Part shown: positions 24,018-31,475 of the stretch, piece after piece
Numbering within the stretch: position 1 is the first letter of the stretch
Layout: the number at the start of each line of letters is the position of its first letter
The notes under the pieces: generated by a model
The model's input: the letters and a program-made list of their open reading frames with translations, nothing else
What the model was told of the DNA's origin: nothing
Database searches by the model: none
Program-made: the position numbers and the translations under genes
Origin: Deltaproteobacteria bacterium
GTDB taxonomy: Bacteria; Desulfobacterota; Syntrophorhabdia; Syntrophorhabdales; Syntrophorhabdaceae
NCBI GenBank assembly: GCA_022711595.1
Contig: JAKLET010000032.1
Coordinates: 1 to 37,827 of the forward strand
Length of the DNA: 37,827 bases
Direction of reading: 5' to 3'

Positions 24018-24815
24018 ATGGACAAGGATTATTACGAAATACTCAAGGTGGACGTCCGGGCCACTGCCAGGGAAATAAAGGAAGCGTACCGCAGGCTTGC
24101 GCTGCAGTATCACCCGGACAGGAATCCCGGAGATCCCGGCGCCGTAGAGCATATGAAAAGCATTAACGAGGCCTATGCCGTTCTGTCTGACCCAGCAAAA
24201 AGGCAGAGGTATGACAGCCTCAGGCAGAGCTACGGTAATTCCGCCTATGACAGGTTCAGGGAAGGTTATTCCGAGAACGATATTTTCAGAGGGTCCGATA
24301 TCAACCAGATATTTGAGGAGATCTCACGGTCATTCGGTTTCAGGGGTTTTGAAGATATTTTCAAGGAAGCCTATGGTTCCGGTTACAGGACCTTTGAATT
24401 CAGGCAAGGCGGTCTTTTCGGGCGGGGTTTTATATTCACCGGTGGCATGAACCGGGATACCCTTCACTCAGGGGTGAAGCAGGGGGCGGCCTCCCGCCTT
24501 CTGGGGAGGTTCGCGGGATATGTCCTGAAAAAGATGCTCGGCGTCGAAAACGGCCAGGACAATGACAGATATGATTCGTTGCGGCTCACGCCTGCCCAGG
24601 CGAAAAGCGGGGGGAAAGTGCCTTATACTGATAAAGACAACTCCAGGAATATCCTCATTACCGTCCCTCCCGGCGTCACCGATGGACAGACTATCCGCCT
24701 GAGAGGCCTGGGGTTTCAGAATGACCATACACCCGGAGACCTCTATTTGAAAGTGGAGATCGCCAGGCCTTTCTTGCAAACGATCAAAGGCTTTCTTAAA
24801 AAGAAAATAGATTAA
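24018..24815 (+). CDS. J-domain protein, CbpA/DnaJ-like without zinc region
   Basis: From the ATG at 24018 it has 265 residues. Residues 3-70 are a J domain (DYYEILKV, the HPD triplet at 33-35, and [18 protein letters not shown]) that stimulates DnaK ATPase activity. A Gly/Phe-rich linker with [10 protein letters not shown] and [10 protein letters not shown] follows, then a short C-terminal substrate-binding half ([21 protein letters not shown] ... GDLYLKVEI). There are no CxxCxGxG zinc repeats, so it is a type B or reduced co-chaperone. An ATG at 23997 would add seven residues. No DnaK or GrpE gene is nearby. Confidence 0.85.
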   Translation: MDKDYYEILKVDVRATAREIKEAYRRLALQYHPDRNPGDPGAVEHMKSINEAYAVLSDPAKRQRYDSLRQSYGNSAYDRFREGYSENDIFRGSDINQIFEEISRSFGFRGFEDIFKEAYGSGYRTFEFRQGGLFGRGFIFTGGMNRDTLHSGVKQGAASRLLGRFAGYVLKKMLGVENGQDNDRYDSLRLTPAQAKSGGKVPYTDKDNSRNILITVPPGVTDGQTIRLRGLGFQNDHTPGDLYLKVEIARPFLQTIKGFLKKKID

Positions 24816-25235
24816 TCGCGACCGCCAGGCTGATCAGCCTTTCGACGGCAGGCACAACTGGTCCGCGAAATGCTTCCCGGACAGCAATCTTTCCACTGCA
24901 TCCAGGTTTCACTATGACCGCAGAAGGGGCCGGTCCATCGACTGGATTTCGATCTGCCCGGGAAGGCGCAGAACGGTCGCAAAAATGCTTCCGTATGGCT
25001 ATTTTTTATGTTGTGTTTTTTCCGGACGAGGTGGTATCCTCAAAAAATACAGTGTCGTGCAAGTCGCAAGAAAACTACATCATTAATTTTCCAAGAAGGG
25101 GGTACGGATACCGTAAATTCAAGCAGTACACTGCAGCCCGTTCCCCGGGCTTGTGTTTGATCTGTCGCAGGTTGGATTCCGGCGCTTTTGTGTATCCTGG
25201 CCAGTGTGTTCATAACAAATCAAAAAGGGGGACGA
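24816..25235. other. Intergenic region without a recognised gene
   Basis: About 420 bp. The open frames here lack protein-like composition. A GCCCG-TTCCC-CGGGC hairpin lies near 25137-25151. I see no clear promoter for the PAS gene. Confidence 0.4.
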
Positions 25236-26384
25236 ATGGAAGATACGAAAAAAACGCACCAGCAACAAACAGAGGCGGCTCAGAAAAAGAAAAAGGGCAA
25301 GACGGAGCATGAAAAGAATCCATTTATCGACTCCATGACACTGATCAATAAGTCCTATGTGTATGAATTTGCCAGCGAGGCCTATTGCAGGGACCATGGA
25401 AGGATAAGGAAAGAAGTGGTTGGCAGTTCCGTCGCCCAGATCTGGGGCGAAACAAACTTCAAGTTTATCAAGAAACACCTGGACCAGTGTTTTTCCGGTA
25501 ATGTTGTACGATACGAGAACTGGCTGGAATTTCCCGGCGAGGAACCGAAATTTTACCGTGTTACCTATTCACCGTACTTCAATCCTGCCGGTTACGTCAC
25601 CCACGCGGTAGTGGCATCCGAGGATATTACCGATTTTAAAAGGGAAGAAGAGTCCCTGGAGAAGAGCGAACCAGGCTTCAGGGCTATTTTAAAGAACATG
25701 CATTACGGGGTTTTTACGTTCGATCTCGATGGGAGATTCACCTTCGTGAACGATGTGATAGTGAAGAGGTCAGGGTATCCCCGGGAGTGGTATGTGGGGA
25801 AAAGCCTGTTCGATGTGGTCAGGCCTCAGGAAAGAGATGCGGTTCGGAAGCATTTCCAGGCAACGGTGCGCGGCGAACCGGTAGCACCCTACGAGTTCTC
25901 CTTCCTCAAAGCCGCTGACGAGGTAGCGTGGGCCCATATCAGCACGACGCCTGTACGGGAGGCCGGGCAGATAGTGGGGGTTCTCGGCGTCATGCTGGAT
26001 ATTACAAAACGCGTCCAATCGGAACAGGCGCTTATCGAAAGCGAGGAGAAGTACAGGAGGCTTTTCGAGGAAATAAGAGATGCCATATTCATTACCGATA
26101 ACGAGGGAAGGCTTACCGATGTCAACCGTTCTTTTCTGAAGCTGTTCGGTTACAAGAAGGAAGAGATAGAAGGGTTGCGTGCCATCGATACCTATGTGAA
26201 CAAGGATGAGTGTATCAGTTACATGAAAGAGGTCGAAAAGAAAGGTTTTGTCGAAGACTTCGTGGTAAAGCTTAAAAAGAAAGATGGAACGGTAATGGAA
26301 TGTCTTCTCAACGGGACGCCGCTGCGAAACGTTGACGGGGCGATCAGGGGCTACCAGGGAATCGCGAGACAGATATCGAAATAA
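25236..26384 (+). CDS. Triple-PAS protein without output domain
   Basis: A 382-residue cytoplasmic protein from the ATG at 25236 (AAAAAGGGGG upstream; an earlier frame start at 25188 is less likely). After a lysine-rich first 25 residues come three PAS modules: about 35-130 (ends FNPAGYVTHAVVASEDITD), about 145-250 (YGVFTFDLDGRFTFVNDV ... VGVLGVMLDITKR) and about 260-380 (DAIFITDNEGRLTDVNRSFLKLFGY). PAS domains bind ligands, haem or flavin, or mediate contacts. No kinase, GGDEF or methyltransferase domain follows, and a stop with a hairpin comes immediately. It may act by binding a separate partner kinase, which is not encoded nearby. Confidence 0.85.
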   Translation: MEDTKKTHQQQTEAAQKKKKGKTEHEKNPFIDSMTLINKSYVYEFASEAYCRDHGRIRKEVVGSSVAQIWGETNFKFIKKHLDQCFSGNVVRYENWLEFPGEEPKFYRVTYSPYFNPAGYVTHAVVASEDITDFKREEESLEKSEPGFRAILKNMHYGVFTFDLDGRFTFVNDVIVKRSGYPREWYVGKSLFDVVRPQERDAVRKHFQATVRGEPVAPYEFSFLKAADEVAWAHISTTPVREAGQIVGVLGVMLDITKRVQSEQALIESEEKYRRLFEEIRDAIFITDNEGRLTDVNRSFLKLFGYKKEEIEGLRAIDTYVNKDECISYMKEVEKKGFVEDFVVKLKKKDGTVMECLLNGTPLRNVDGAIRGYQGIARQISK

Positions 26385-26403
26385 CCGTGTGTGAGACCCA
26401 TAA

Positions 26404-26435
26404 GCTGGAGAGCTCCCGTGTGTGGGCTCTCCAGC
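26404..26435 (+). terminator. Hairpin after the PAS gene
   Basis: A 10-bp stem, GCTGGAGAGC (26404-26413) with GCTCTCCAGC (26426-26435), closes a 12-base loop 20 bases past the stop. No T-run follows, so termination is likely but not certain. Confidence 0.55.
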
Positions 26436-26537
26436 ATTGCCAGCTCCGGTGAAACGCCGGCGGAAGCCCATGCTTTTATATCCATGGAGTGAAGGCTGCA
26501 TGGCGCCGGGGGAAACAACGAAAGGATCCTGACAGGC

Positions 26538-27713
26538 ATGGAACGGGAAGAGAAATTTGCCCTTGCGGCGGACATCATGGAACGGTTCGCGGAGCTCACC
26601 GGACTTTCACCGGAGGGCAGATCTCCGAAGCGCTACCTGTGGACGGATGCCTACGGTGTCTGCAACTTCCTCGGGCTTTACCTTGAGACGAAGGACGATC
26701 GGTACAGGGACCTGGCATTGAAACTGGTCGATCAGGTGCACAACGTACTCGGCAGGCATCGTGAAGGCGGAGAGTGGACCGGCTGGATCAGCGGACTGCC
26801 GGATGGGGAGGGAAGGGCTCACCCTACCGCAGGAGGCTTGAGGATCGGCAAAACCCTCGATGAACGCGGCCCGACGGAGCCTTATGACGAGCGAAAAGAG
26901 TGGGAGAGGGACGGACAGTATTACCACTATCTCACCAAATGGATGCACGCCCTTAACCGTGTGAGTGCGGTTACTGCCGACTTTACATACAACAGGTGGG
27001 CGATGGAACTGGCAAAAGCCGCCCATGCCGGGTTTGTTTATACCGATGAAGGAACAGGCCTGAAGCGAATGTACTGGAAAATGAGCACAGACCTGTCCTG
27101 CCCGCTTGTGTCCTCCATGGGACACCACGATCCGCTGGACGGCCTCATCACCTTCATCCAGCTTCAGGCTGCCGGGCAACAGGATCCCGAAAGGCCGCAG
27201 TCCCTTGATCTCAGCGAAGAGATAAGCGAAATTGCCGGTATCTGTGAAGGGAGAGACTGGCAGACGGATGACCTCCTCGGTCTCGGCGGTCTCCTGTCCG
27301 ATGCCAGCAGGGCGGCCCAGCTCTTCATTAAAGGGGTCCTTGACGGATGTGACACGCTCAGGGTCATTCTCGACGCCTCCCTGCCGGGCCTGAGGTATCC
27401 TGGAAGGGAAAATTTCCTCCACGCTCCGGCCAGGTTCCGGCTTGCCTTTCGCGAGCTCGGGTTGTCGATCGGACTGCATGCCCTTGAAGGGCTGGCGGAG
27501 CTCATCAGGCAGAACAGGCCTGTTTTCGAAGACGATCAGGATATAGCCATCCTCCTCAAGACCCTCTGGAAGTACCTGCCGATAGGGGAAAAGATAGAAT
27601 TATTCTGGATCGACCCTGAAAACCAGAGATCACCCTCATGGAAAGAACATCGCGACATCAACATGGTAATGCTGGCGACAAGCCTGGCACCGGACGGGTT
27701 TCTTACACTATAG
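26538..27713 (+). CDS. Large hypothetical protein, probable alpha/alpha-barrel fold
   Basis: A 391-residue soluble protein with no signal peptide. Helices and turns such as YLWTDAYGVCNFLGLYL, RYRDLALKLVDQVHNVLG, YYHYLTKWMHALNRV and NRWAMELAKAAHAGF resemble the six-hairpin (alpha/alpha) toroids of carbohydrate- and N-acylglucosamine-type enzymes. Conserved-looking acids and histidines (SMGHHDPLDG) could be catalytic. That fold guess is inference only, and I do not recognise the exact family. The ATG follows TGACAGGC, a weak ribosome-binding site. It stands alone and its stop lies inside a terminator hairpin. Confidence 0.65.
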   Translation: MEREEKFALAADIMERFAELTGLSPEGRSPKRYLWTDAYGVCNFLGLYLETKDDRYRDLALKLVDQVHNVLGRHREGGEWTGWISGLPDGEGRAHPTAGGLRIGKTLDERGPTEPYDERKEWERDGQYYHYLTKWMHALNRVSAVTADFTYNRWAMELAKAAHAGFVYTDEGTGLKRMYWKMSTDLSCPLVSSMGHHDPLDGLITFIQLQAAGQQDPERPQSLDLSEEISEIAGICEGRDWQTDDLLGLGGLLSDASRAAQLFIKGVLDGCDTLRVILDASLPGLRYPGRENFLHAPARFRLAFRELGLSIGLHALEGLAELIRQNRPVFEDDQDIAILLKTLWKYLPIGEKIELFWIDPENQRSPSWKEHRDINMVMLATSLAPDGFLTL

Positions 27714-27756
27714 AAAAGATATCGGGGGGAGATCCCTCCGGATGTCTTTTCTATAG
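27708..27756 (+). terminator. Long inverted repeat overlapping the stop codon
   Basis: CTATAGAAAAGA at 27708-27719 pairs with TCTTTTCTATAG at 27745-27756, and an inner GGGGGGA/CCCTCC stem ends near GTCTTTT. It covers the TAG of the preceding gene and probably terminates in both directions. Confidence 0.7.
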
Positions 27757-27768
27757 ACGGAAAGAGAC

Positions 27769-27893
27769 CGGGCGCTTTTTGCTCCTGACTTTGTTGCCTG
27801 CGGGTTCGTACATCCTCAACGTATCAGCAATACGCTTCCGGTGCCCTCACCCTTGTCGCCTCGTCATCAATCAAAAATCCCTCCGGCCAGAAA
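27769..27893 (+). repeat. Direct repeat left of traX-like gene (pair A)
   Basis: About 125 bp, starting GGGCGCTTTTTGCTCCTGAC and ending with TCAAAAATCCCTCCGGCC. It matches 28779-28903 in the same orientation, with both ends offset by 1010 bp. No gene is seen in it. Confidence 0.75.
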
Positions 27894-27953
27894 CAAAAAC
27901 ATCACGTAATTCCGGTGAACTTTTTTTCGTTTCTTCAGTTTCTCCGGTTGTTC

Positions 27954-27998
27954 AAACCAGATAAACCAGATAAACCATAGAAACCGTACAAACCGGTC
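27954..27998. repeat. 9-bp repeat tract, five units
   Basis: aaaccagat twice, aaaccatag, aaaccgtac, aaaccggtc. It ends directly at the stop codon of the TraX-family gene and is preceded by GGTTGTTC and TTTCTTCAGTTTCTCC, an inverted-like lead. Confidence 0.75.
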
Positions 27999-28697
27999 TT
28001 ACCGTCCCAGGTACCAGCGTATTGCGCCCAGTATCGCCAGATGCCCGGGATAAAAGGCGTAGAAGAAGTATTTCAGTTTCGGGCCGAGCTTTCCGTTGTA
28101 CATGGAGATTATGGGGACTGACAGGGCGGCCAGGGGCTCCATGAGTGAGACACGGGCATGCGGCAGTATCCAGTCGAGCGTGAACTGAAAGCCCGGGTCC
28201 TGGAAATAGCGCGAGATGATCCCGCGCAGAGTGCATAGTATTGCCGTTATGAGGACCCAGAGGAACATCTTCTTGTGGTTTCTCATGAAATAGTGCATGG
28301 CGAAGATCATGAAAACTCCCGGCATGCCATATGATGCCGATACGAACTCACAGGAGGCCCCGGCAAGAAAAACGGAGAGAAAACTCTTCTTTTTCTCATA
28401 TGCGTATATTGCGTAGAGACCGGCCGCCAGCGTGAAAAAGACATTGAAATGCACCACCGGATATTTAAAGGCGAACATGTAAAAGGGCTGGGAAACCATC
28501 GAAAAGAGAAAGAGCCGCCCCAGGTAGGAGGTCTTGTCCTTTGAATGACTGTAACCTTCGGCAATGAGATAGGCGAACATGGGATAGGCGAGTCTGCCTA
28601 TGGCGCGCATTACCGGTTCGTGGGGGAAAAAGATGGACCCCAGGTGGTCAACGACCATGAGGGCGCAGGCAAGCAGTTTTAATGCGGCTGAGGTCAT
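27999..28697 (-). CDS. TraX-family membrane protein
   Basis: A 232-residue polytopic membrane protein with about six to seven hydrophobic helices. The opening LKLLACALMVVDHLGSIFFP and the following RAIGRLAYPMFAYLIAEGYSHSKD are the TraX signature. TraX acetylates the N-terminus of F-type pilin; many chromosomal relatives exist whose acyl acceptor is unknown and could be a glycan or lipid. No conjugation gene is present here, so a surface-modification role is more likely. The ATG is preceded by GGGAGATAAAGGA. The gene sits alone between two 125-bp direct repeats. Confidence 0.85.
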   Translation of the reverse strand: MTSAALKLLACALMVVDHLGSIFFPHEPVMRAIGRLAYPMFAYLIAEGYSHSKDKTSYLGRLFLFSMVSQPFYMFAFKYPVVHFNVFFTLAAGLYAIYAYEKKKSFLSVFLAGASCEFVSASYGMPGVFMIFAMHYFMRNHKKMFLWVLITAILCTLRGIISRYFQDPGFQFTLDWILPHARVSLMEPLAALSVPIISMYNGKLGPKLKYFFYAFYPGHLAILGAIRWYLGR

Positions 28698-28717
28698 ATT
28701 CCTTTATCTCCCTTCCT

Positions 28718-28764
28718 TTAAAGGGCAAGTATCACGAAAATCTTTAGGAAACTTGCCCCTTTAA
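28718..28764 (-). promoter_or_regulatory. Inverted repeat in the TraX leader
   Basis: TTAAAGGGCAAGT (28718-28730) is complementary to ACTTGCCCCTTTAA (28751-28764) apart from one extra C. It lies 20 bases upstream of the TraX-family start, where it could be an operator or a leader hairpin. A TATAAT for the minus strand lies at 28837-28842, inside the right direct repeat. Confidence 0.45.
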
Positions 28765-28778
28765 CTTAAGATACGGCC

Positions 28779-28903
28779 GGGTGCTTTTTGTACCTGACTG
28801 TGTCGATTTCGGGGATTGCTCGATCCTCAATGTATCATTATACACCTCCGGTCGGCAACCCCTCATCTCCTTGTCATCCATCAAAAATCCCTCCGGCCTG
28901 AAA
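28779..28903 (+). repeat. Direct repeat right of traX-like gene (pair A)
   Basis: This is the partner of 27769-27893, diverged in the middle but nearly identical in GCTTTTTG and in the last 23 bases. Both copies are followed, at slightly different distances, by CGTTTCT...GGTTGTTCAAACC and a 9-bp tract. Confidence 0.75.
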
Positions 28904-28988
28904 AGATCCATTTTCGTTCTGCATCAAGATCTGCTTCGCCCTTTAGAAGACACAAACAACACGTATCTTTTCGTTTCTCTGGTTGTTC

Positions 28989-29033
28989 AAACCAAACAAA
29001 CCGGATAAACCAAAGAGACCGTACAAACCAAAG
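28989..29033. repeat. 9-bp repeat tract, five units
   Basis: aaaccaaac, aaaccggat, aaaccaaag, agaccgtac, aaaccaaag, followed by ATCCCTTCTTTAGAGG. It closes the right flank of the TraX cassette, in the same order as on the left. Confidence 0.75.
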
Positions 29034-29183
29034 ATCCCTTCTTTAGAGGACACACACAATAATATCGGAATGCCCTCCTTTTTGGCAACCCCTTAACTCA
29101 GGAATTTTTTTTATTTCATGCCTGTCTTTTTAAAAAAAAATAGCAGATGCTCGGGGCGGCATGGTAATATGAGCGGGTCCGTA

Positions 29184-30200
29184 ATGAACAAGACGAAAAA
29201 AATAAATTTACGATGCCTGGCGGGGCTTGGTTTTCCGGTGGTCTTAACCCTGGTGTTCCTTGTTATTTTTATTGTCTCCAACTGTTCGGCATCGGCCCTT
29301 GAAAAAAATGGCCCCGTTTCCCTGACGGAGCATTTTTCACTGGGCGCGAAGGTGAAATATTATTTCAGGAGCCATACCTCCTATGAGTTCGGCAATCCCG
29401 TTCCCCCGTACCAGGCCCCGTTGAGCCGGCTCGAATTTCCCTTGAATTCCTGGTGGGGCGGACTCGAGATGAGACTGAACTTCCCCCGGTTCTCAGTGGG
29501 ATTGGAAGCCCTCACAAATATATCGCAGAATGCCCACGGGAATATGGAGGATTCGGACTGGGATGATGACGCCAGACCGGACGTGAAGACCATCTACAGC
29601 CAATCACAGATGCGTGTCGGCCCGAGCTATATGGCGCGGGCCGATGTGGACCTTGAGGTTGCCGATTGGTTTGGATTGCCGAAATGGCTGAGCATAAGGC
29701 CCCTGGTCGGGATGAGGTGGCAGAAGTTCAACCTTATGGCGCACGACGGCATACAGTACGATTATCCGAGCGGGGCCACTCCTCTTATGCTTTATGGTGA
29801 TTCGATCCGCTTCAAGCAGACATACTGGCAATATTTCGTGGGGATACGCGCGAACATGGACCTGACAAAGCTCACCGGCGTCCCCTCTTTGAGACTGCTT
29901 GCGCAGTTCGACTGGGCATATGTGGAGGGGCAAAATGAAGATAATCATCTGCTCAGGGCGGGTCATAGGTTCACCTGCGAAGATACATACGGCCACGCCT
30001 GGCATGGATCCATTGGCCTCAAAAAGGACCTGTGGAAGAATTTTACGATCGGCCTTGATGCCGATTATCTTGCCATATCGACAACCGGCAACCACCGCAT
30101 GCTCAATCGCCCGATGGGTATTGACATGAGTTTATCTAACGGTGTCAAGGTCTGGTCTGACCAGGCGAGTGTATCCTTGACCCTGGGATACCGTTTCTGA
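29184..30200 (+). CDS. Omptin-like outer-membrane protease
   Basis: From an ATG at 29184 the product has 338 residues: a positively charged start, a hydrophobic signal segment ending near SASA, then a beta-strand-rich barrel ending in aromatic Phe (LGYRF). Omptin landmarks are present: LSRLEFPLNSWWGGLEMRL, HGNMEDSDWDDD with the Asp-x-Asp pair (Asp123, Asp125; OmpT Asp83/Asp85), and NEDNHLLR with Asp-x-His (Asp253, His255; OmpT Asp210/His212). Omptins cut peptides between basic residues and inactivate cationic antimicrobial peptides. ATGs at 29118 and 29169 are alternative starts. It is a lone gene, and the family is best known from Gammaproteobacteria. Confidence 0.78.
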   Translation: MNKTKKINLRCLAGLGFPVVLTLVFLVIFIVSNCSASALEKNGPVSLTEHFSLGAKVKYYFRSHTSYEFGNPVPPYQAPLSRLEFPLNSWWGGLEMRLNFPRFSVGLEALTNISQNAHGNMEDSDWDDDARPDVKTIYSQSQMRVGPSYMARADVDLEVADWFGLPKWLSIRPLVGMRWQKFNLMAHDGIQYDYPSGATPLMLYGDSIRFKQTYWQYFVGIRANMDLTKLTGVPSLRLLAQFDWAYVEGQNEDNHLLRAGHRFTCEDTYGHAWHGSIGLKKDLWKNFTIGLDADYLAISTTGNHRMLNRPMGIDMSLSNGVKVWSDQASVSLTLGYRF

Positions 30201-30257
30201 ACCCGATAACAGGTTTATACGGTTTCTATGGTTACTATGGTTGCAACCAAATCGAGC

Positions 30258-30386
30258 AAACCGAACAAACCCAGAAAGACAGTTTGAGAGTTTATGGAGC
30301 GTTTGAAAGTTTGTGAGGCGTTAAAAGAAGGAAATCCTTATAAACCGAAGAAACAGAACAAACCGAATAAACCGAATAAACCAGAT
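30258..30386. repeat. 9-bp tract, AGTTTGA element, second 9-bp tract
   Basis: Two 9-bp units (30258-30275), then ACAGTTTGAGAGTTTATGGAG (30279-30299) with TTTGTGAGGCGTTAAAAGAAGG, then five units at 30342-30386. It lies between convergent omptin and solute-binding genes. Confidence 0.75.
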
Positions 30387-30418
30387 TATAACATTTGAAT
30401 GGATGAGAGACGAGATGG

Positions 30419-30490
30419 ATCCAGGAGATGCGCCGCGTTGCCTTGAGCCGTGCGGCCTTTATGGGCCTGCCACGCGGCGCATGCCTGGAT
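30419..30490 (-). terminator. Large hairpin downstream of the solute-binding protein gene
   Basis: A 7-bp outer stem (30419-30425/30484-30490) and an 11-bp GC-rich stem ATGCGCCGCGT/ACGCGGCGCAT (30428-30438/30472-30482) enclose about 33 bases that can fold further. It lies 30 bases past the stop codon. There is no T-run on the minus strand. Confidence 0.6.
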
Positions 30491-30520
30491 CGTAAGACCC
30501 CTTACCCCAATACCCTGCTG

Positions 30521-31327
30521 CTATTTTACCTTCGCAGGGCTCCCCTTCTTCTTCTGGATCAGAACAGTCTTTCTATACTGGTCTGAATATTTATCGATAA
30601 GCTTGTCCACAGTCCCGTTCATGATCAGTTCATCGAGTTTTTTGTTGATCTGGGGAAGATATTTTACGTAGGGCGATTTCTTGGAGATCCCGATATAGAA
30701 ATTTTCAACCGATGCGTTCACCGGAAGAAACTCCACCTTGTCCGCTATCCCGAGCCGCTCCGATTCAAAGAGGCCTGAGTACATGGCGTAAATGAAATAG
30801 TCGGCTTGTCCGCCGGTGAGTTTCGCGAAATTCTCTTCAACCTTTGCCGAACGTGTTACCGTGAGCTTTTCAGTAATGAATTTATCAAATGCCTGGCCGA
30901 AGCTGTCGCCAACAGTTGTGGTGCCTTTTTTGCCGGCCAGGTCATCCCATTTTGCGTACTTGAAGGCCTTGCCTTTCGCGACAAAGATCACCACAGGGTC
31001 CTTGGCGAAAGGGTTTGAATATTCAAAATATTTTTTTCTTTCCTCGGTCATATAGATGCCGACAAGGACATCGATCTTTCCCTGTTTCGCTTCTTCCTGG
31101 ACCTTGTCCCACCCTCCTTTATAGGGTGTTTTTACGGTCACTTTGAGATCCTTGAAGAGCAGGTTGACCAGTTCGGGACCTACACCGACGATATTGTTCT
31201 TTTCTTTCCACATGATAGGTGGATACTGCGGGTGACCCGAGGCGGTGAGGTTCTCAGCGGCAATGAGCGGTGTGCCGGCTGACAGCAGAATTACAACAGC
31301 GAGTGCAAACAGAAGGAACTTTTTCAT
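30521..31327 (-). CDS. Periplasmic solute-binding protein, family 3
   Basis: A 268-residue protein starting at the ATG at 31327 (AAGAGGTAGAG upstream; the frame continues to 31648 but without protein-like sequence). A signal peptide covers about residues 1-23 (LLSAGTPLIAA). The mature part has the amino-acid-type binding fold: VGVGPELVNLLFKDL, VLVGIYMTEERKKYFEYSNPF and VEFLPVNASVENFYIGISKKSPYV. Such proteins deliver polar amino acids or similar ligands to an ABC permease, or to a sensor. No permease or ATPase gene is adjacent, so it is an orphan. It is divergent from the cytochrome operon. Confidence 0.85.
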   Translation of the reverse strand: MKKFLLFALAVVILLSAGTPLIAAENLTASGHPQYPPIMWKEKNNIVGVGPELVNLLFKDLKVTVKTPYKGGWDKVQEEAKQGKIDVLVGIYMTEERKKYFEYSNPFAKDPVVIFVAKGKAFKYAKWDDLAGKKGTTTVGDSFGQAFDKFITEKLTVTRSAKVEENFAKLTGGQADYFIYAMYSGLFESERLGIADKVEFLPVNASVENFYIGISKKSPYVKYLPQINKKLDELIMNGTVDKLIDKYSDQYRKTVLIQKKKGSPAKVK

Positions 31328-31433
31328 TTTCTCTACCTCTTGATTGGTTAGGATAATATCGTTTGAAAACTGGAAAATACTATCATAAAAAAAGATGATG
31401 TTAAATGCATTTTTAAAACATTCCCGCGGTTCC

Positions 31434-31462
31434 TTGACACGGACCTTTCCGTCTGCTAATGA
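31434..31462 (+). promoter_or_regulatory. Candidate promoter for the cytochrome operon
   Basis: TTGACA (31434-31439), 17 bp, TAATGA (31457-31462). The predicted transcript start would be only about 7 bases before the ATG at 31476, leaving little room for the AAGAAGG ribosome-binding site, so this assignment is weak. Confidence 0.35.
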
Positions 31463-31475
31463 ATGAAGAAGGCCC

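Noticed and set aside
4372-30386. 9-bp tracts read as Lys-Pro-x or Gly-Leu-x low-complexity protein, or as a CRISPR-like array
   Set aside because: No start codon, ribosome-binding site or consistent frame. The unit is far too short and lacks spacers, so CRISPR is excluded.
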